Assembly (NCBI GenBank): GCA_017535925.1
Contig: JAFXTD010000019.1
Span: 1-63,547, forward strand
Reading direction: 5' to 3'
Length of the DNA: 63,547 nucleotides
Source: Selenomonadaceae bacterium
GTDB taxonomy: Bacteria > Bacillota > Negativicutes > Selenomonadales > Selenomonadaceae
The first letter of the stretch is position 1, and every line of letters begins with the position of its first letter. Below, one piece after another: positions 1-8,098 of this stretch. A program made the translations under genes and the position numbers. The notes below the pieces were generated by a model that had not been told where the DNA came from, did not search any database, and saw nothing but the letters and a program-made list of their open reading frames with translations.

Positions 1-1064
1 GTGACTTTGTCGCCGTAATTCATGCAGATTTTGTTGCAGGCAGCCGCGCTGAGATATTCAAGCAGATAATCGACGTTGAAGGCGATTTTTAAGTCGGCGT
101 CGCATTTCGCCTCAACGCATTTAGAAAAATTCCCGCAGTCGTTGCTGTCGGCGGTGACTTCAATTCGGTTGTCGGAGAGTTGCAAAATCACTTGGTTGTA
201 TTCGGCATTTTTGGCAACGAGTTTCGCCTGTTCGAGCGCGGCTTTAAGTTCTTTGGTGTAAAAAGTCGCGGTGTCGGTGCGGTTGTCGTCGTAAAGAATC
301 CTGTCGACGGGCGGGAATTCGCCTTCGATAATGCGCGTGCTGTAGCGAACGTTATCGAATTTGAAAGTCACTTTCTGATTTTCGGGAATGATTCGGATAA
401 AATTATCGGGATTGTTGCCGACAGCGGCGTTAATCATGCGCAGGAAGTCCGCCGGAATAACGACGTTGAAACCGTCAACGTTTCTGTCGTTCGCGGAAAT
501 TCCGCCGCCGAGATAACAGGCAATGCGGTGCGTGTTGGTCGCGTACGCTTGGAAAACGTATCCGCTACCGGCGCGTTTGGCTTGAAAGTTGACGCCTTTG
601 AAAACGGGTCGGGAGTTGTCCGTTTTTTCGACAGCGAAAATAGTTTTGCTGATCATGTCTTTCAAGGTTGCGGCGCGAACGTTAAGTTCCGGTTCCTCGG
701 CAAATTTCGGCGTCGGGAAATCTTTTGCGTCGAAGGTGAGCAAGTTGAACTTTGAGCCGCCGCTGTCGACGCGCAAGGAATTTCCTTCGAGCGTGAAAGT
801 AACAACGTCGTCAGTCAATTTGCCAACGACTTCGAGCAAGTAACGGGCATTGACGCAAACCGTGCCGCCGACTTCGATATTGGCGGGGATTACGGCTTGA
901 GCCGCAACTTTGAAATTTGTTGCCTCCAAAACAAGGCGTTTTCGTTCGTCGTCGGCAGTGATTTTCACCGCGCTCAAAATCGGCGTTTGCGTTTTCGGGT
1001 CGGCGCATTTGGCAACGTTTTTCAAGTCGTCGAGTAAATCTTTCGTGTAGCAAGCGAATTTCAT
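1..1064 (-). CDS. dnaN: DNA polymerase III beta subunit (sliding clamp), cut by the window edge
   Basis: This is the N-terminal 354 or so codons of the clamp gene whose complete copy is at 58451-59584; see that entry. The 3' end is lost only because the window starts inside the gene. The start codon at 1064 follows a GGAGG site at a normal distance, and that site overlaps the end of the upstream zinc-ribbon gene. Confidence 0.9.
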   Translation of the reverse strand, partial: MKFACYTKDLLDDLKNVAKCADPKTQTPILSAVKITADDERKRLVLEATNFKVAAQAVIPANIEVGGTVCVNARYLLEVVGKLTDDVVTFTLEGNSLRVDSGGSKFNLLTFDAKDFPTPKFAEEPELNVRAATLKDMISKTIFAVEKTDNSRPVFKGVNFQAKRAGSGYVFQAYATNTHRIACYLGGGISANDRNVDGFNVVIPADFLRMINAAVGNNPDNFIRIIPENQKVTFKFDNVRYSTRIIEGEFPPVDRILYDDNRTDTATFYTKELKAALEQAKLVAKNAEYNQVILQLSDNRIEVTADSNDCGNFSKCVEAKCDADLKIAFNVDYLLEYLSAAACNKICMNYGDKV

Positions 1065-1067
1065 TGT

Positions 1068-1406
1068 TCAGCCTCCAAATCGGTCAAAAAGTTCTTCATA
1101 GAATAAAGTTGCGTGCTCGTCACAGCAGAAACGTTGATTGTGTTTGCCGTCGAATTCGTGTCCGCACCACATGCACAAAATTTCGCCGTTGAGCCGCCTG
1201 ACGGGGATATTGTCTTTAAACGCGGGGTCAAGAATTGGTTTTGGTTTTTCAATTTTTACGGCGATTTTTTGGTCGCGTTGGCGTTCGCGTTGGCGTTCGC
1301 GTTGGCGTTCATCGTAGTTTTGTTTTTTACATTTGGGCGAGCAAAATTTTTGATAGCTTCGGTTTGTCTCGAATTCTTTGCCGCAATGTTCGCAAACTTT
1401 AATCAT
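1068..1406 (-). CDS. Small double zinc-ribbon protein
   Basis: A 112-aa protein of unknown role. It has two metal-binding clusters: CEHC plus CSPKC near the N-terminus, and CMWC plus a CC-x2-H pattern near the C-terminus, both resembling treble-clef or zinc-ribbon folds. Between them is a basic run of about 12 residues made of repeated RQRE units, encoded by three perfect 12-bp tandem repeats. I chose the ATG at 1406 rather than an upstream in-frame start because it sits 5 bp after the nrdD stop and leaves nrdD intact. Its end carries the ribosome site of dnaN, so the genes are translationally linked. A nucleic-acid-binding role is inference. Confidence 0.75.
   Translation of the reverse strand: MIKVCEHCGKEFETNRSYQKFCSPKCKKQNYDERQRERQRERQRDQKIAVKIEKPKPILDPAFKDNIPVRRLNGEILCMWCGHEFDGKHNQRFCCDEHATLFYEELFDRFGG
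1275..1310. repeat. Three tandem 12-bp repeats inside the zinc-ribbon gene
   Basis: Three identical copies of gcgttggcgttc lie head to tail. They encode the repeated RQRE segment of the small zinc-ribbon protein, and copy-number change would keep the frame. The same repeat is printed again at 59795-59830. Confidence 0.9.
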
Positions 1407-1411
1407 TGTCG

Positions 1412-3664
1412 TTACCCCGCGTGTTTGGTTCTGTCGCGAAGTTCGGCGCGTTTCGGGTCGTTCCAACGATAAGTCGGACTCAGATACCCGGTGATGCGGC
1501 GCACTTTGATAAAGCGTTGACGTGGCGTTTCCTTGCGGCCGCATTTCGGACAAACATTGTTGATAATGCCGGTGTAGCCGCAAACAGGATCGTAATCGAC
1601 GGGATGATTCACGCTGAAATATCCCATGTCGGCGTCGTGCATAGCGCGAATAATTTTCTCGAACGCGTGAATATTTTTTGACGGGTCGCCGTCCATTTCG
1701 ATATAGGCGATATGTCCCGCGTTGCAGAGCGCGTGATAAGGAGCCTCGATTTTGATTTTGTCGAACGCGCTGATTTTGTAATAAACGGGAACATGATTTG
1801 AATTCGTCATATATTCGCGGTCGGTGACGCCTTCAATGACGCCGAATTTTGCACGATTGGCGCGTTGAAAAGTTCCTGCGGTCGATTCGGCGGGCGTGGC
1901 GAACGTCGTCCAGTTCATGTGATCGGCGGCGGTGAATGCGTCGGTTTTTGCGCGAAGGTGTCCGACAATGTCCAAACCCAAACTTTGAGCCTGTTGACTT
2001 TCGCCGTGATGTTTGCCGGTCAAAGCAATTAAGCACTCGGCAAGCCCGCAAAATCCGATTGAATAACTTGCGTGCTTGAGAACTTCGCCAATTTCGTCGT
2101 CGGGATTGAGTTTGTCGGAATCAAGCCACACGCCTTGCCCCATGAGAAACGGGAAATTGTAAACTTTTTTGGCGGCAATATATTTCAGCCGGAAAAGTAA
2201 ATAATCGTGGCAGAGCTGAATATATTTGTCGTAAAGCGCGAAGAATTTATCGGTATCGCCGCCGGCTTCAAGCGCGAGTTTCGGCAGATTAATCGTCACG
2301 AACGCGAAATTTCCGCGACCGCCCGAAACTTCCGCGCCGTTGACGTTGCCCATAACTCTTGATCTGCACCCCATCGTTGCAACAAAACTGTTATAATCGC
2401 CCGCTTTGTAGTACTGTGCGTTATACGGCGCGTCCAAGTTCAAAAAGTTGGGGAACAATCTTTTTGCGCTGACTTCGCAGGCATATTTGAACAGATCATA
2501 ATTCGGGTCGCCTTCGTTGTAGTTGACGCCGCTTTTGAGCTGAAAAACGCTAATCGGGAAAATCGCAGTTTCGCCTTTGCCGAGCCCGTTTTTAATCGCG
2601 GTGAGCACTTCGCGAATAACCAAACGTCCTTCGGGCGAAGTGTCCATGCCGTAATTGATTGAACTGAACGGAACTTGTGCGCCGGCTCGTGAATGCAATG
2701 TGTTAAAATTGTGAATTAACGCTTCCATAGCTTGATGAGTTTCCTCGGCGACGGATTGGCAAGCGTTCACGTAAATTTTCTTCGCAAGTTCGCGGTCTTC
2801 CAAAACTTCCGCGAGCAAATCGATTGATCGAACGTCGTCAAATTTCAAACTGAAACGGCATTGGTCAACAACGTCGGCGTCAATAATTCGTGCGTTTGTG
2901 TACGAACAAGCGCGTTCAATTTCCAAATAAAGAGCCTTGCGAAAACTTTTTTTGACGCCTTCGGCCATTGCAAAATCGAACGCGTTGATTGATTGTCCGC
3001 CGAACATATCATTTTGATTCGCTTGAATTGCGATACAGGCAAGCGCGGCATAGGAGCGAATTGAATTCGGCTCGCGTAAAAATCCGTGTCCCGTGGAAAA
3101 TCCGCCGTGCAAAAGTTTCAGCAAATCAATTTGGCAACAGTTCAAAGTTATCAGCGAAAAATCCTGATCGTGTATGTGGATAAAATGTTCCTTGTGCGCG
3201 TCGGCAAATTCTTTCGGCAGGACGTAATTGTTGACAAAGTGTTTCGAGCTTTCCGCGCCGATATTGAGCATGATACCCATCGGGGCGTCGGTGTTGATAT
3301 TTGCGTTTGAACGTTTGGCGTCGACGTCGGCAGAGTCGGCGAAGAAAATTTCCTTGCACGTCGCCATAAGATTTTCGTTCGCGTCGCGGCTGATTTTGTG
3401 CAAGTAGCGATATTCGATATAAGCTTTCGCCATTGAATAGTAGCCGTTCATCATCAGCGCAGTTTCGACAAGATCTTGGATTGTCTCAACGGAAATATCT
3501 TGACTGCCCAAAACTTCAATCGCCGAAACAACGTCCCGCGTGAGCTGTTGAATAACTTTCGTGTTGATTTCGGGAGCAACGGCGTCGCGGCATTTATTGA
3601 GCGCGTTGAAAATTTTGTGTCCGTCGAAGTCAACTTTTGCGCCGTTGCGCTTGATTACTTGCAT
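1412..3664 (-). CDS. nrdD: Anaerobic (class III) ribonucleoside-triphosphate reductase
   Basis: A glycyl-radical enzyme that reduces NTPs to dNTPs without oxygen. The 750 residues start with an ATP-cone (VIKRNGAKVDFDGHKI), which allosterically senses ATP/dATP, followed by the reductase barrel with the MGCRS cysteine segment. A C-terminal RRITGYLSP motif places the radical glycine near residue 726. The metal site before it reads DPVC...CPKC, so the first Cys of the usual pair appears to be Asp. I chose the second of two close ATGs because AGGAG lies 8 nt before it but only 2 nt before the first. No nrdG activase gene is visible here, so activation probably relies on the host. It is co-directional with clamp and ThyX genes, a dNTP/replication operon. 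Confidence 0.93.
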   Translation of the reverse strand: MQVIKRNGAKVDFDGHKIFNALNKCRDAVAPEINTKVIQQLTRDVVSAIEVLGSQDISVETIQDLVETALMMNGYYSMAKAYIEYRYLHKISRDANENLMATCKEIFFADSADVDAKRSNANINTDAPMGIMLNIGAESSKHFVNNYVLPKEFADAHKEHFIHIHDQDFSLITLNCCQIDLLKLLHGGFSTGHGFLREPNSIRSYAALACIAIQANQNDMFGGQSINAFDFAMAEGVKKSFRKALYLEIERACSYTNARIIDADVVDQCRFSLKFDDVRSIDLLAEVLEDRELAKKIYVNACQSVAEETHQAMEALIHNFNTLHSRAGAQVPFSSINYGMDTSPEGRLVIREVLTAIKNGLGKGETAIFPISVFQLKSGVNYNEGDPNYDLFKYACEVSAKRLFPNFLNLDAPYNAQYYKAGDYNSFVATMGCRSRVMGNVNGAEVSGGRGNFAFVTINLPKLALEAGGDTDKFFALYDKYIQLCHDYLLFRLKYIAAKKVYNFPFLMGQGVWLDSDKLNPDDEIGEVLKHASYSIGFCGLAECLIALTGKHHGESQQAQSLGLDIVGHLRAKTDAFTAADHMNWTTFATPAESTAGTFQRANRAKFGVIEGVTDREYMTNSNHVPVYYKISAFDKIKIEAPYHALCNAGHIAYIEMDGDPSKNIHAFEKIIRAMHDADMGYFSVNHPVDYDPVCGYTGIINNVCPKCGRKETPRQRFIKVRRITGYLSPTYRWNDPKRAELRDRTKHAG

Positions 3665-3818
3665 TTGCATTACTCCTTTGGTCGTATTGAAGACAGAGCT
3701 TGTCGTAATTCCAAAAGTGGCGGTTGCCCGTTTCCACAATTCCGAACAAAATCTTTAACGCGTGCCCGCAAATCCAGCGGCGGCCGCGTCGGTCGGTAAA
3801 AATGCCGAACTGGTTCAC
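3630..3818 (-). CDS. Small protein upstream of nrdD, GTG start
   Basis: This is a 62-aa, Arg/Asn-rich protein that I do not recognise. Support is contextual: GGAGG lies 7 nt before the GTG, the gene fills the gap between a membrane-protein gene and nrdD, and it overlaps the nrdD start by 35 bp as in a translationally coupled operon. Residues 10-30 (RRGRRWICGHALKILFGIV) are basic then hydrophobic. It could also be a leader ORF for nrdD. Confidence 0.55.
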   Translation of the reverse strand: MNQFGIFTDRRGRRWICGHALKILFGIVETGNRHFWNYDKLCLQYDQRSNANASNQAQRRKS

Positions 3819-3833
3819 GACAAGCCCTCCTCG

Positions 3834-3986
3834 TTAATTTTTCCAGCAAGCGAATGTGATTATCGCGGCGGAACCTGCGAAGACGCCGCCGAGAAAGTCA
3901 GCAATGTTGGCGCAAGTGCTGAGCCCGAAACCGAGCATAAACAAGCTTGCGCCTGTGCAGAAAAGTTTTTCAGATTTTGTCATCAT
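3834..3986 (-). CDS. Small membrane protein with two hydrophobic segments
   Basis: A 50-aa protein with two probable transmembrane helices, LFCTGASLFMLGFGL and FLGGVFAGSAAIITFA, separated by a short polar turn. GGAGG is 9 nt before the ATG at 3986; longer in-frame starts would overlap the upstream gene extensively. It belongs to the early operon. Function is unknown, and a host-membrane-directed role is only a guess. Confidence 0.65.
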   Translation of the reverse strand: MMTKSEKLFCTGASLFMLGFGLSTCANIADFLGGVFAGSAAIITFACWKN

Positions 3987-4005
3987 GTTTAACAGCCTCC
4001 AGAAA

Positions 4006-4209
4006 TTATTTTTTAAGAGTTTGGCGGAGTTTCGATTGAAGCATTTTCGTTCGTTCGACGTATTTGACTGCCTCAAACTCCGTTTCAAATGTTGCAATGA
4101 TTTTTCCGGCGGTCTCGTCCGTGAAAAGTCCGTGATCGGCAGTTTTCACGACACGCCAGATTTTTTGCCCGTCGGGGCTTGACGTTTCGCGGATAAAATA
4201 ATTGTCCAC
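4006..4209 (-). CDS. Hypothetical 67-aa protein
   Basis: A small soluble protein beginning with a GTG codon behind a weak GGAG. The middle (KIIATFETEFEAVKYVER) looks like a beta-strand plus helix. I do not recognise it. It lies between RusA and a small membrane protein on the same strand, with short spacing on both sides. Confidence 0.6.
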   Translation of the reverse strand: MDNYFIRETSSPDGQKIWRVVKTADHGLFTDETAGKIIATFETEFEAVKYVERTKMLQSKLRQTLKK

Positions 4210-4233
4210 GTTAATCAGTCTCCGCGTCTGCGT

Positions 4234-4620
4234 TCATTGGGTGATTTCCTCCACTTCAACGGTGATGTGCGGTTCGCCGAAAATTTTTGTCGCCTGAACG
4301 AAAATGACTTGTCGGTCATCCTCGTAGCAAATGCCGTTCATGGCGTCGAGTACGGCTTTTAAAAAGTTGTCCACGTCGCCTTGAAAAGTAACTTGCGGCT
4401 TGCTCCCCTTACGTGGTTGTGGCTTGTGCTTGAAAAATTCGGCGACAACTTTTATCGCGCCCGTCAACGGAGCCCGCCCGTTCATAGCCCGCCGCGCCAC
4501 GAGTCCGACAAGATTTTTATAGTTGGTGTAGCGGGCGTAATTGTAGCGGCGTTTTTCCTGAAAACCTGTCCGCATAAACGGCACGGGCAACGTTGGGACG
4601 CTGAACTTAATCGTCGGCAT
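4234..4620 (-). CDS. rusA: RusA-family Holliday junction resolvase
   Basis: A 128-aa endonuclease of the RusA family, which as a dimer cuts four-way junctions during phage recombination and replication. The signature is near residues 82-105: GDVDNFLKAVLDAMNGICYEDDRQV, where the acidic residues of DVDN and EDD match the metal-binding aspartates. The N-terminal part has the expected beta-strand beginning (TIKFSVPTLPVP). I used the ATG at 4620, which overlaps the upstream YopX gene by 14 bp; a longer in-frame extension would run through that gene. It works with the Sak4-like ATPase and the DUF669 protein encoded downstream in map order. Confidence 0.88.
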   Translation of the reverse strand: MPTIKFSVPTLPVPFMRTGFQEKRRYNYARYTNYKNLVGLVARRAMNGRAPLTGAIKVVAEFFKHKPQPRKGSKPQVTFQGDVDNFLKAVLDAMNGICYEDDRQVIFVQATKIFGEPHITVEVEEITQ

Positions 4621-4909
4621 GCCCAACAACTTCAATGTCATACGAAAATTGCTCGTCCTGCGGCGTGTCGGTATCGTCACGCCAAAAAGTCTTGTATCCG
4701 TCAATCGGGGTATCGCCAACCCAAAAATGACCGTCAGCAAAAGTAACAACTTCCTCGTCGGGATAACAAGTCGTCACGAGGTCGTTCTCGAAGATTTCTT
4801 TGCCGTTTTTGTCGGTGATACCGGAGCCGAGTTCGGCGTTGATGGTTGAAATTTTCACGACTTGCCCGCGTATCGGGTCGATAATCCGTTCTCTGATTGA
4901 ATGTTTCAT
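4607..4909 (-). CDS. YopX-family protein
   Basis: This 100-aa protein has the family signature SGITDKNGKEIFENDLV near residues 29-45, followed by a strand-rich C-terminal half. YopX proteins are common in Firmicute phages and mostly uncharacterised. It overlaps RusA at its 3' end and the following hypothetical gene by 4 bp (ATGA), so it is translated in a coupled operon. Two further YopX-like genes occur at 5232 and 56921. Confidence 0.8.
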   Translation of the reverse strand: MKHSIRERIIDPIRGQVVKISTINAELGSGITDKNGKEIFENDLVTTCYPDEEVVTFADGHFWVGDTPIDGYKTFWRDDTDTPQDEQFSYDIEVVGHADD

Positions 4910-5235
4910 TTTGTAACCTCCGCTATTGGTGTCGGTTGATTGCTCAAAATTTGTTCGGCGCGACCGACAAGCCGTCCCATGTCGAGCGCGAACTTGATAA
5001 GTTCCGCCGTGTCCTTGCCGCGAAGAATTTTCTTCAAAATCGCTTGCGTATCGGGCTGAACGAATTCATCATACCACTTGTCGTAGTGCGAAAAATTTTC
5101 TTCGTCGAAGAATTTAACGAGCGTGGAATAATTTTCGTCCTCACACATGAAGATGTAAGCTTGGTCAAGTGATTCGTCGAATTCGGCGGCTTCGTTGATT
5201 AAGTCGTACCAATCCGACGCAAAAAGTCTTGTCAT
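4906..5235 (-). CDS. Hypothetical acidic 109-aa protein
   Basis: A soluble, acidic, mainly helical protein rich in Asp, Glu, Tyr and Phe, without a motif I recognise. It overlaps both neighbours by 4 bp (ATGA junctions), which strongly supports the frame and the start. Acidic small early phage proteins sometimes mimic DNA or inhibit host enzymes, but nothing here proves that. Confidence 0.75.
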   Translation of the reverse strand: MTRLFASDWYDLINEAAEFDESLDQAYIFMCEDENYSTLVKFFDEENFSHYDKWYDEFVQPDTQAILKKILRGKDTAELIKFALDMGRLVGRAEQILSNQPTPIAEVTK

Positions 5236-5534
5236 TTCGTTGGCTCCTGTAATATTGGGTGCGGCGGCAGGTTGTCCGTCAAGCGAGCAACATATTCGCC
5301 TTCGTAAACTTCGCTGGTAACTTTGTCGCCTTCATAAATCTCTTTGCCGTTCGCGTCGTAGCCGACAAGCTGAGCGATAGAATTTTCGTTGACGGGAATG
5401 GTCTCGCCCGCCGTGCAGTTACCGGTAGCGATAGCGTAACGGATTTCGCCACTCGAACGAATTTTTTTCTTTGTGAGCAAGCCATAAACAAAATCGCCGT
5501 TCATGGCTCGCCCGCGAAATTTAATCGTCCTCAT
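5232..5534 (-). CDS. YopX-family protein
   Basis: A 100-aa protein starting with the typical YopX beginning MRTIKFRGRAMNGDFVYGL and carrying LVGYDANGKEIYEGDKV near residues 57-73. Both segments match the family better than its neighbour at 4607 does. Role unknown. The start lies inside the end of the Gam gene with GGAGG 6 nt upstream. Confidence 0.85.
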   Translation of the reverse strand: MRTIKFRGRAMNGDFVYGLLTKKKIRSSGEIRYAIATGNCTAGETIPVNENSIAQLVGYDANGKEIYEGDKVTSEVYEGEYVARLTDNLPPHPILQEPTK

Positions 5535-6096
5535 CTTCTGCCTCCTCGGTGTTCAGTGATCGGAGCGTTTCCAAGTCCAAAGCTTTTTTGAGCGGCGACT
5601 CGGTTACTTTGACGCTGAACTTGTCGGGCAAAGTTTGAACTTTCATATCGGGAATAACTTCGCCGGTACTTTTCAAATAAGCCGCGCCGTCCTCGACGTA
5701 AATTTCATCTTTGAGTTTCGACCAATCAACGGTTTCTTTGTACCGGAGATAATGCGGGCAAAACTTTTTGGCGTAATCAATCAAGGCGGGATTGTCGGAA
5801 GCGGCGGGCTTGCCGTCGACGAAAAATTTAGTCGGTTGTTTGCTGTAGCCGAATTTGCCGCCCGCGAACTTGTGAGACTTGCCTTTGGTCGGCGGGTTTT
5901 CGTCGTAAAAAGCTTTCAGCTGAATGAAAAGATTTTCGAGTTTGATTCGGGCGTCGTAAGCATCGGTGCCGAAAACTTTTTCCGCCTCGGCAATGCGTCG
6001 CCGGTAAAATTCGATTGAATTGTCGCGCTTAATTTCTGCGTCGTGAATTTGATTTTCGAGTTCGCGAATTTCAAGCAGTGTCTGTTCGATTTCCAT
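5521..6096 (-). CDS. gam: Gam-like host-nuclease inhibitor
   Basis: A 191-aa protein of the Mu Gam family, which binds double-stranded DNA ends and protects them from host exonucleases. A helical coiled-coil N-terminal half (residues 1-70) is followed by the family core KFAGGKFGYSKQP and a stretch resembling ALIDYAKKF..YLRYKETVDWSKLK. The C-terminus is acidic. The ATG at 6096 has AGGAAA upstream; the in-frame extension above it lies inside the next gene and was not used. The context with RusA and Sak4-like genes fits a recombination and DNA-protection module. Confidence 0.8.
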   Translation of the reverse strand: MEIEQTLLEIRELENQIHDAEIKRDNSIEFYRRRIAEAEKVFGTDAYDARIKLENLFIQLKAFYDENPPTKGKSHKFAGGKFGYSKQPTKFFVDGKPAASDNPALIDYAKKFCPHYLRYKETVDWSKLKDEIYVEDGAAYLKSTGEVIPDMKVQTLPDKFSVKVTESPLKKALDLETLRSLNTEEAEDEDD

Positions 6097-6107
6097 AAAG
6101 TTTCCTT

Positions 6108-6332
6108 TCAAATGGGGCTTGCGTCGACTTCGCACATATACTCGCAAGCGTCATCAAGATTAGCGGGCTCAATGTTGCCGATAACAACGAAAGTGGCGTC
6201 GTAGTTGGTTTCAGTTGTCGGAGTCTCGGTGCGCATAACGCCGCATTGAGTTATCTCGTGCAAAGTTTCTTCGATCTTGTCAATGTCTTTGCCGGAGCGG
6301 TCGTAAACTTTCCAGTGTGCGCCGATTATCAT
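6108..6332 (-). CDS. Hypothetical 74-aa protein
   Basis: A small protein with no motif I recognise, though the strand pattern NYDATFVVIGNIEPANLDDACEYM suggests a small alpha/beta fold. The ATG at 6332 overlaps the stop of the C5 methyltransferase (ATGA) and has GGAGG 7 nt upstream, so the gene is well supported by position. Confidence 0.7.
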   Translation of the reverse strand: MIIGAHWKVYDRSGKDIDKIEETLHEITQCGVMRTETPTTETNYDATFVVIGNIEPANLDDACEYMCEVDASPI

Positions 6333-7492
6333 GCTGTTACCTCCTTAATGCGTCTCAATATGAATTCAGCTATCGGCAGAGCCATTCCGTTGCCGAGAGC
6401 TTTGTAACGTGCCGCGTCGGAACCGCCTGCCGTGAAATTGTCGGGGAGCCCCATTAATCTTTCGCACTCGACGGGAGTAAGCCGCCTAACTCGTGCTTGC
6501 GTGACGACGGCTGACGGCCCGCGTGCAGTCAAAGCCGGTTGAAGTTCGCGTTCAATCGTCGGCTTAAACTGCGCGTTTTGTCCTTGATTGAAGGCGTCGC
6601 GTCCGATCCCATAAGCGACAGCGTGTCGGTCAGTTGCGGTCAGCGTGAAACTTAATTCTTTGTTGACGCCCGCGCCGTTCGCGCCGTTTTGCAGTTGACG
6701 TTCGATTGTGTTGCCTTGAATGCAATAAGCGACTAATGGGACATTGTTACCGCCGGTGCCGTATTTTGCGCTGATTGTCGGGGCAACGTCGCCTAAGCGT
6801 TTGATTCGGCTGTCTTGTCCGTGATTTTCGTAGACTGCGCAATCAGAATTTGTTTGAGTTCGGGCGGCAACGGTTTGTTTTTCGCCCGTGCCCGTCTCAG
6901 AATTCCTTCGCAAGCTCGCGGGCTCAAAGAGTATTTGGGCGGCGCGTCGTCCTGCAAAATCTGCGACAAGGAAGATTCTTTTTCTTCGCTGGGCGCAACC
7001 CCAGTATTGAGCGTCGAGAATTCGCCACGCGATTTGACTTCGTCGACCGTCAACCAATCCCGCGTCGGAGAAACCGCGTTCAGGTAAAGGAATTTCGGTC
7101 TGCAAGAGTTCTTCGAGCACGTTTTTAAAATCAAGTCCCCGTCGAATGTGCAGGACGTTTGGGACGTTTTCCCAGACAAAGAATTGAGGGTTGACTCGTC
7201 GAACAAGTTCAGTTGCCCGAAAAAACAAGCCGCTGCGTTCACCGTGAATACCTCCCTGCTTGCCGGCTATCGAAATGTCTTGGCAAGGACTGCCCGCCGT
7301 GATTATGTCGACTTTGGGCGCGTCGGTTATCGAATTAATGTCGCCGAGCTGTATTGAATTCGGGAAGTGGCGAGCCGTGACTTTGCGCGGGAATTCTTCA
7401 ATTTCGCTTGACCACAGTGGTTGAATTCCGACGTTTATCGCCGCCAACTGCCACGTCCCGATTCCGTCAAATAAACTTCCGAGCGTCAACAT
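6329..7492 (-). CDS. C5-cytosine DNA methyltransferase
   Basis: This 387-aa enzyme transfers a methyl group from SAM to carbon 5 of cytosine. Motif I (LGSLFDGIGTW) is at residues 4-14, the catalytic GSPCQDIS has Cys70, ENV is motif VI, QRRKRIF is motif VIII, and the C-terminal ALGNGMALPI is motif X, all in the usual order. The region between motifs VIII and IX (about residues 190-330) is the variable target-recognition part. No restriction gene is adjacent, so it is probably an orphan phage enzyme protecting DNA from host restriction. The start overlaps the upstream stop (TAATG). Confidence 0.93.
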   Translation of the reverse strand: MLTLGSLFDGIGTWQLAAINVGIQPLWSSEIEEFPRKVTARHFPNSIQLGDINSITDAPKVDIITAGSPCQDISIAGKQGGIHGERSGLFFRATELVRRVNPQFFVWENVPNVLHIRRGLDFKNVLEELLQTEIPLPERGFSDAGLVDGRRSQIAWRILDAQYWGCAQRRKRIFLVADFAGRRAAQILFEPASLRRNSETGTGEKQTVAARTQTNSDCAVYENHGQDSRIKRLGDVAPTISAKYGTGGNNVPLVAYCIQGNTIERQLQNGANGAGVNKELSFTLTATDRHAVAYGIGRDAFNQGQNAQFKPTIERELQPALTARGPSAVVTQARVRRLTPVECERLMGLPDNFTAGGSDAARYKALGNGMALPIAEFILRRIKEVTA

Positions 7493-8094
7493 TAGAACGG
7501 CGAATCAAAATCGGGCGGCGGTGCGCTTCGACTCGGAATATCAATGTCAAGTTGCCCCGAATTTTTTCCGACTTTGGACGCGTCAAGTTTTTTTATTGCC
7601 GGAACCGTGAAGTCGCCGTCGCGAATATCGGAAACGGTTTTCGGGAAGCGAGCAACCGCCCGCGTTGCAATGTCGCCGTTTTGTTTCTGATATTCTTCGT
7701 CGGCGAAAACAAAGCCGATTTGTTTTCCGACAAGCGCGGAATTGTCGACGCCGTCATTTGCATACGCGGTAAAATTCGGGTTGCTGTCCTCGATAATCTC
7801 AAGCAAGCCTTTGAAAAAGCCCGAAACATTTTTCTTTGAATCAAGAATCAACTGACGATAAACGGCGTTGTTGCTCCAGTTCTTGAAACGATCCGCGAAG
7901 TTTTGAAAGTAGTTTGTGAAGTCGCCTTCGGCAATGTCGATTTTCAAACTCAGCATGTCATTACCGGCTTTGCTCGTGGTGAATTCCGAATCAACGATTT
8001 TGCAAACGTAGCCGCCCGCAGGTAAATTCGTAAACTCGCCGGGTTGCGCGGCTTTGTTGGCGTTCCATTGTTCGTCGGTGAATTTGTAAAGCAT
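7492..8094 (-). CDS. DUF669-family protein, probable single-stranded DNA-binding protein
   Basis: The 200-aa sequence matches the DUF669 pattern: LPAGGYVCKIVDSEF, SKAGNDMLSLKIDIAEGDF, and a central F-K-L-E region. It ends in a proline-rich, acidic tail PPPDFDSPF that resembles the DDDIPF tips by which SSB proteins recruit partners. It sits directly downstream of the Sak4-like ATPase, a pairing frequent in phages that recombine by annealing. The SSB role is inference from tail and context; the family name is the firmer call. Confidence 0.8.
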   Translation of the reverse strand: MLYKFTDEQWNANKAAQPGEFTNLPAGGYVCKIVDSEFTTSKAGNDMLSLKIDIAEGDFTNYFQNFADRFKNWSNNAVYRQLILDSKKNVSGFFKGLLEIIEDSNPNFTAYANDGVDNSALVGKQIGFVFADEEYQKQNGDIATRAVARFPKTVSDIRDGDFTVPAIKKLDASKVGKNSGQLDIDIPSRSAPPPDFDSPF

Positions 8095-8098
8095 GGGG

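Larger units (their letters stand above)
1..5027. repeat. Terminal repeat, left copy (identical to 58521-63547)
   Basis: The first 5,027 bases match the last 5,027 bases with an offset of 58,520 and no difference that I can see, including all encoded proteins. The simplest reading is a circular 58,520-bp molecule printed past its start. Real terminal redundancy from headful packaging is possible but less likely, because the terminase genes are of the lambda Nu1/GpA (cos) type. Confidence 0.95.

Noticed and set aside
180-755. 191-codon open frame on the plus strand opposite dnaN
   Set aside because: It mirrors the coding frame of dnaN, has no ribosome site, and encodes a protein of odd composition; a shadow of the real gene.
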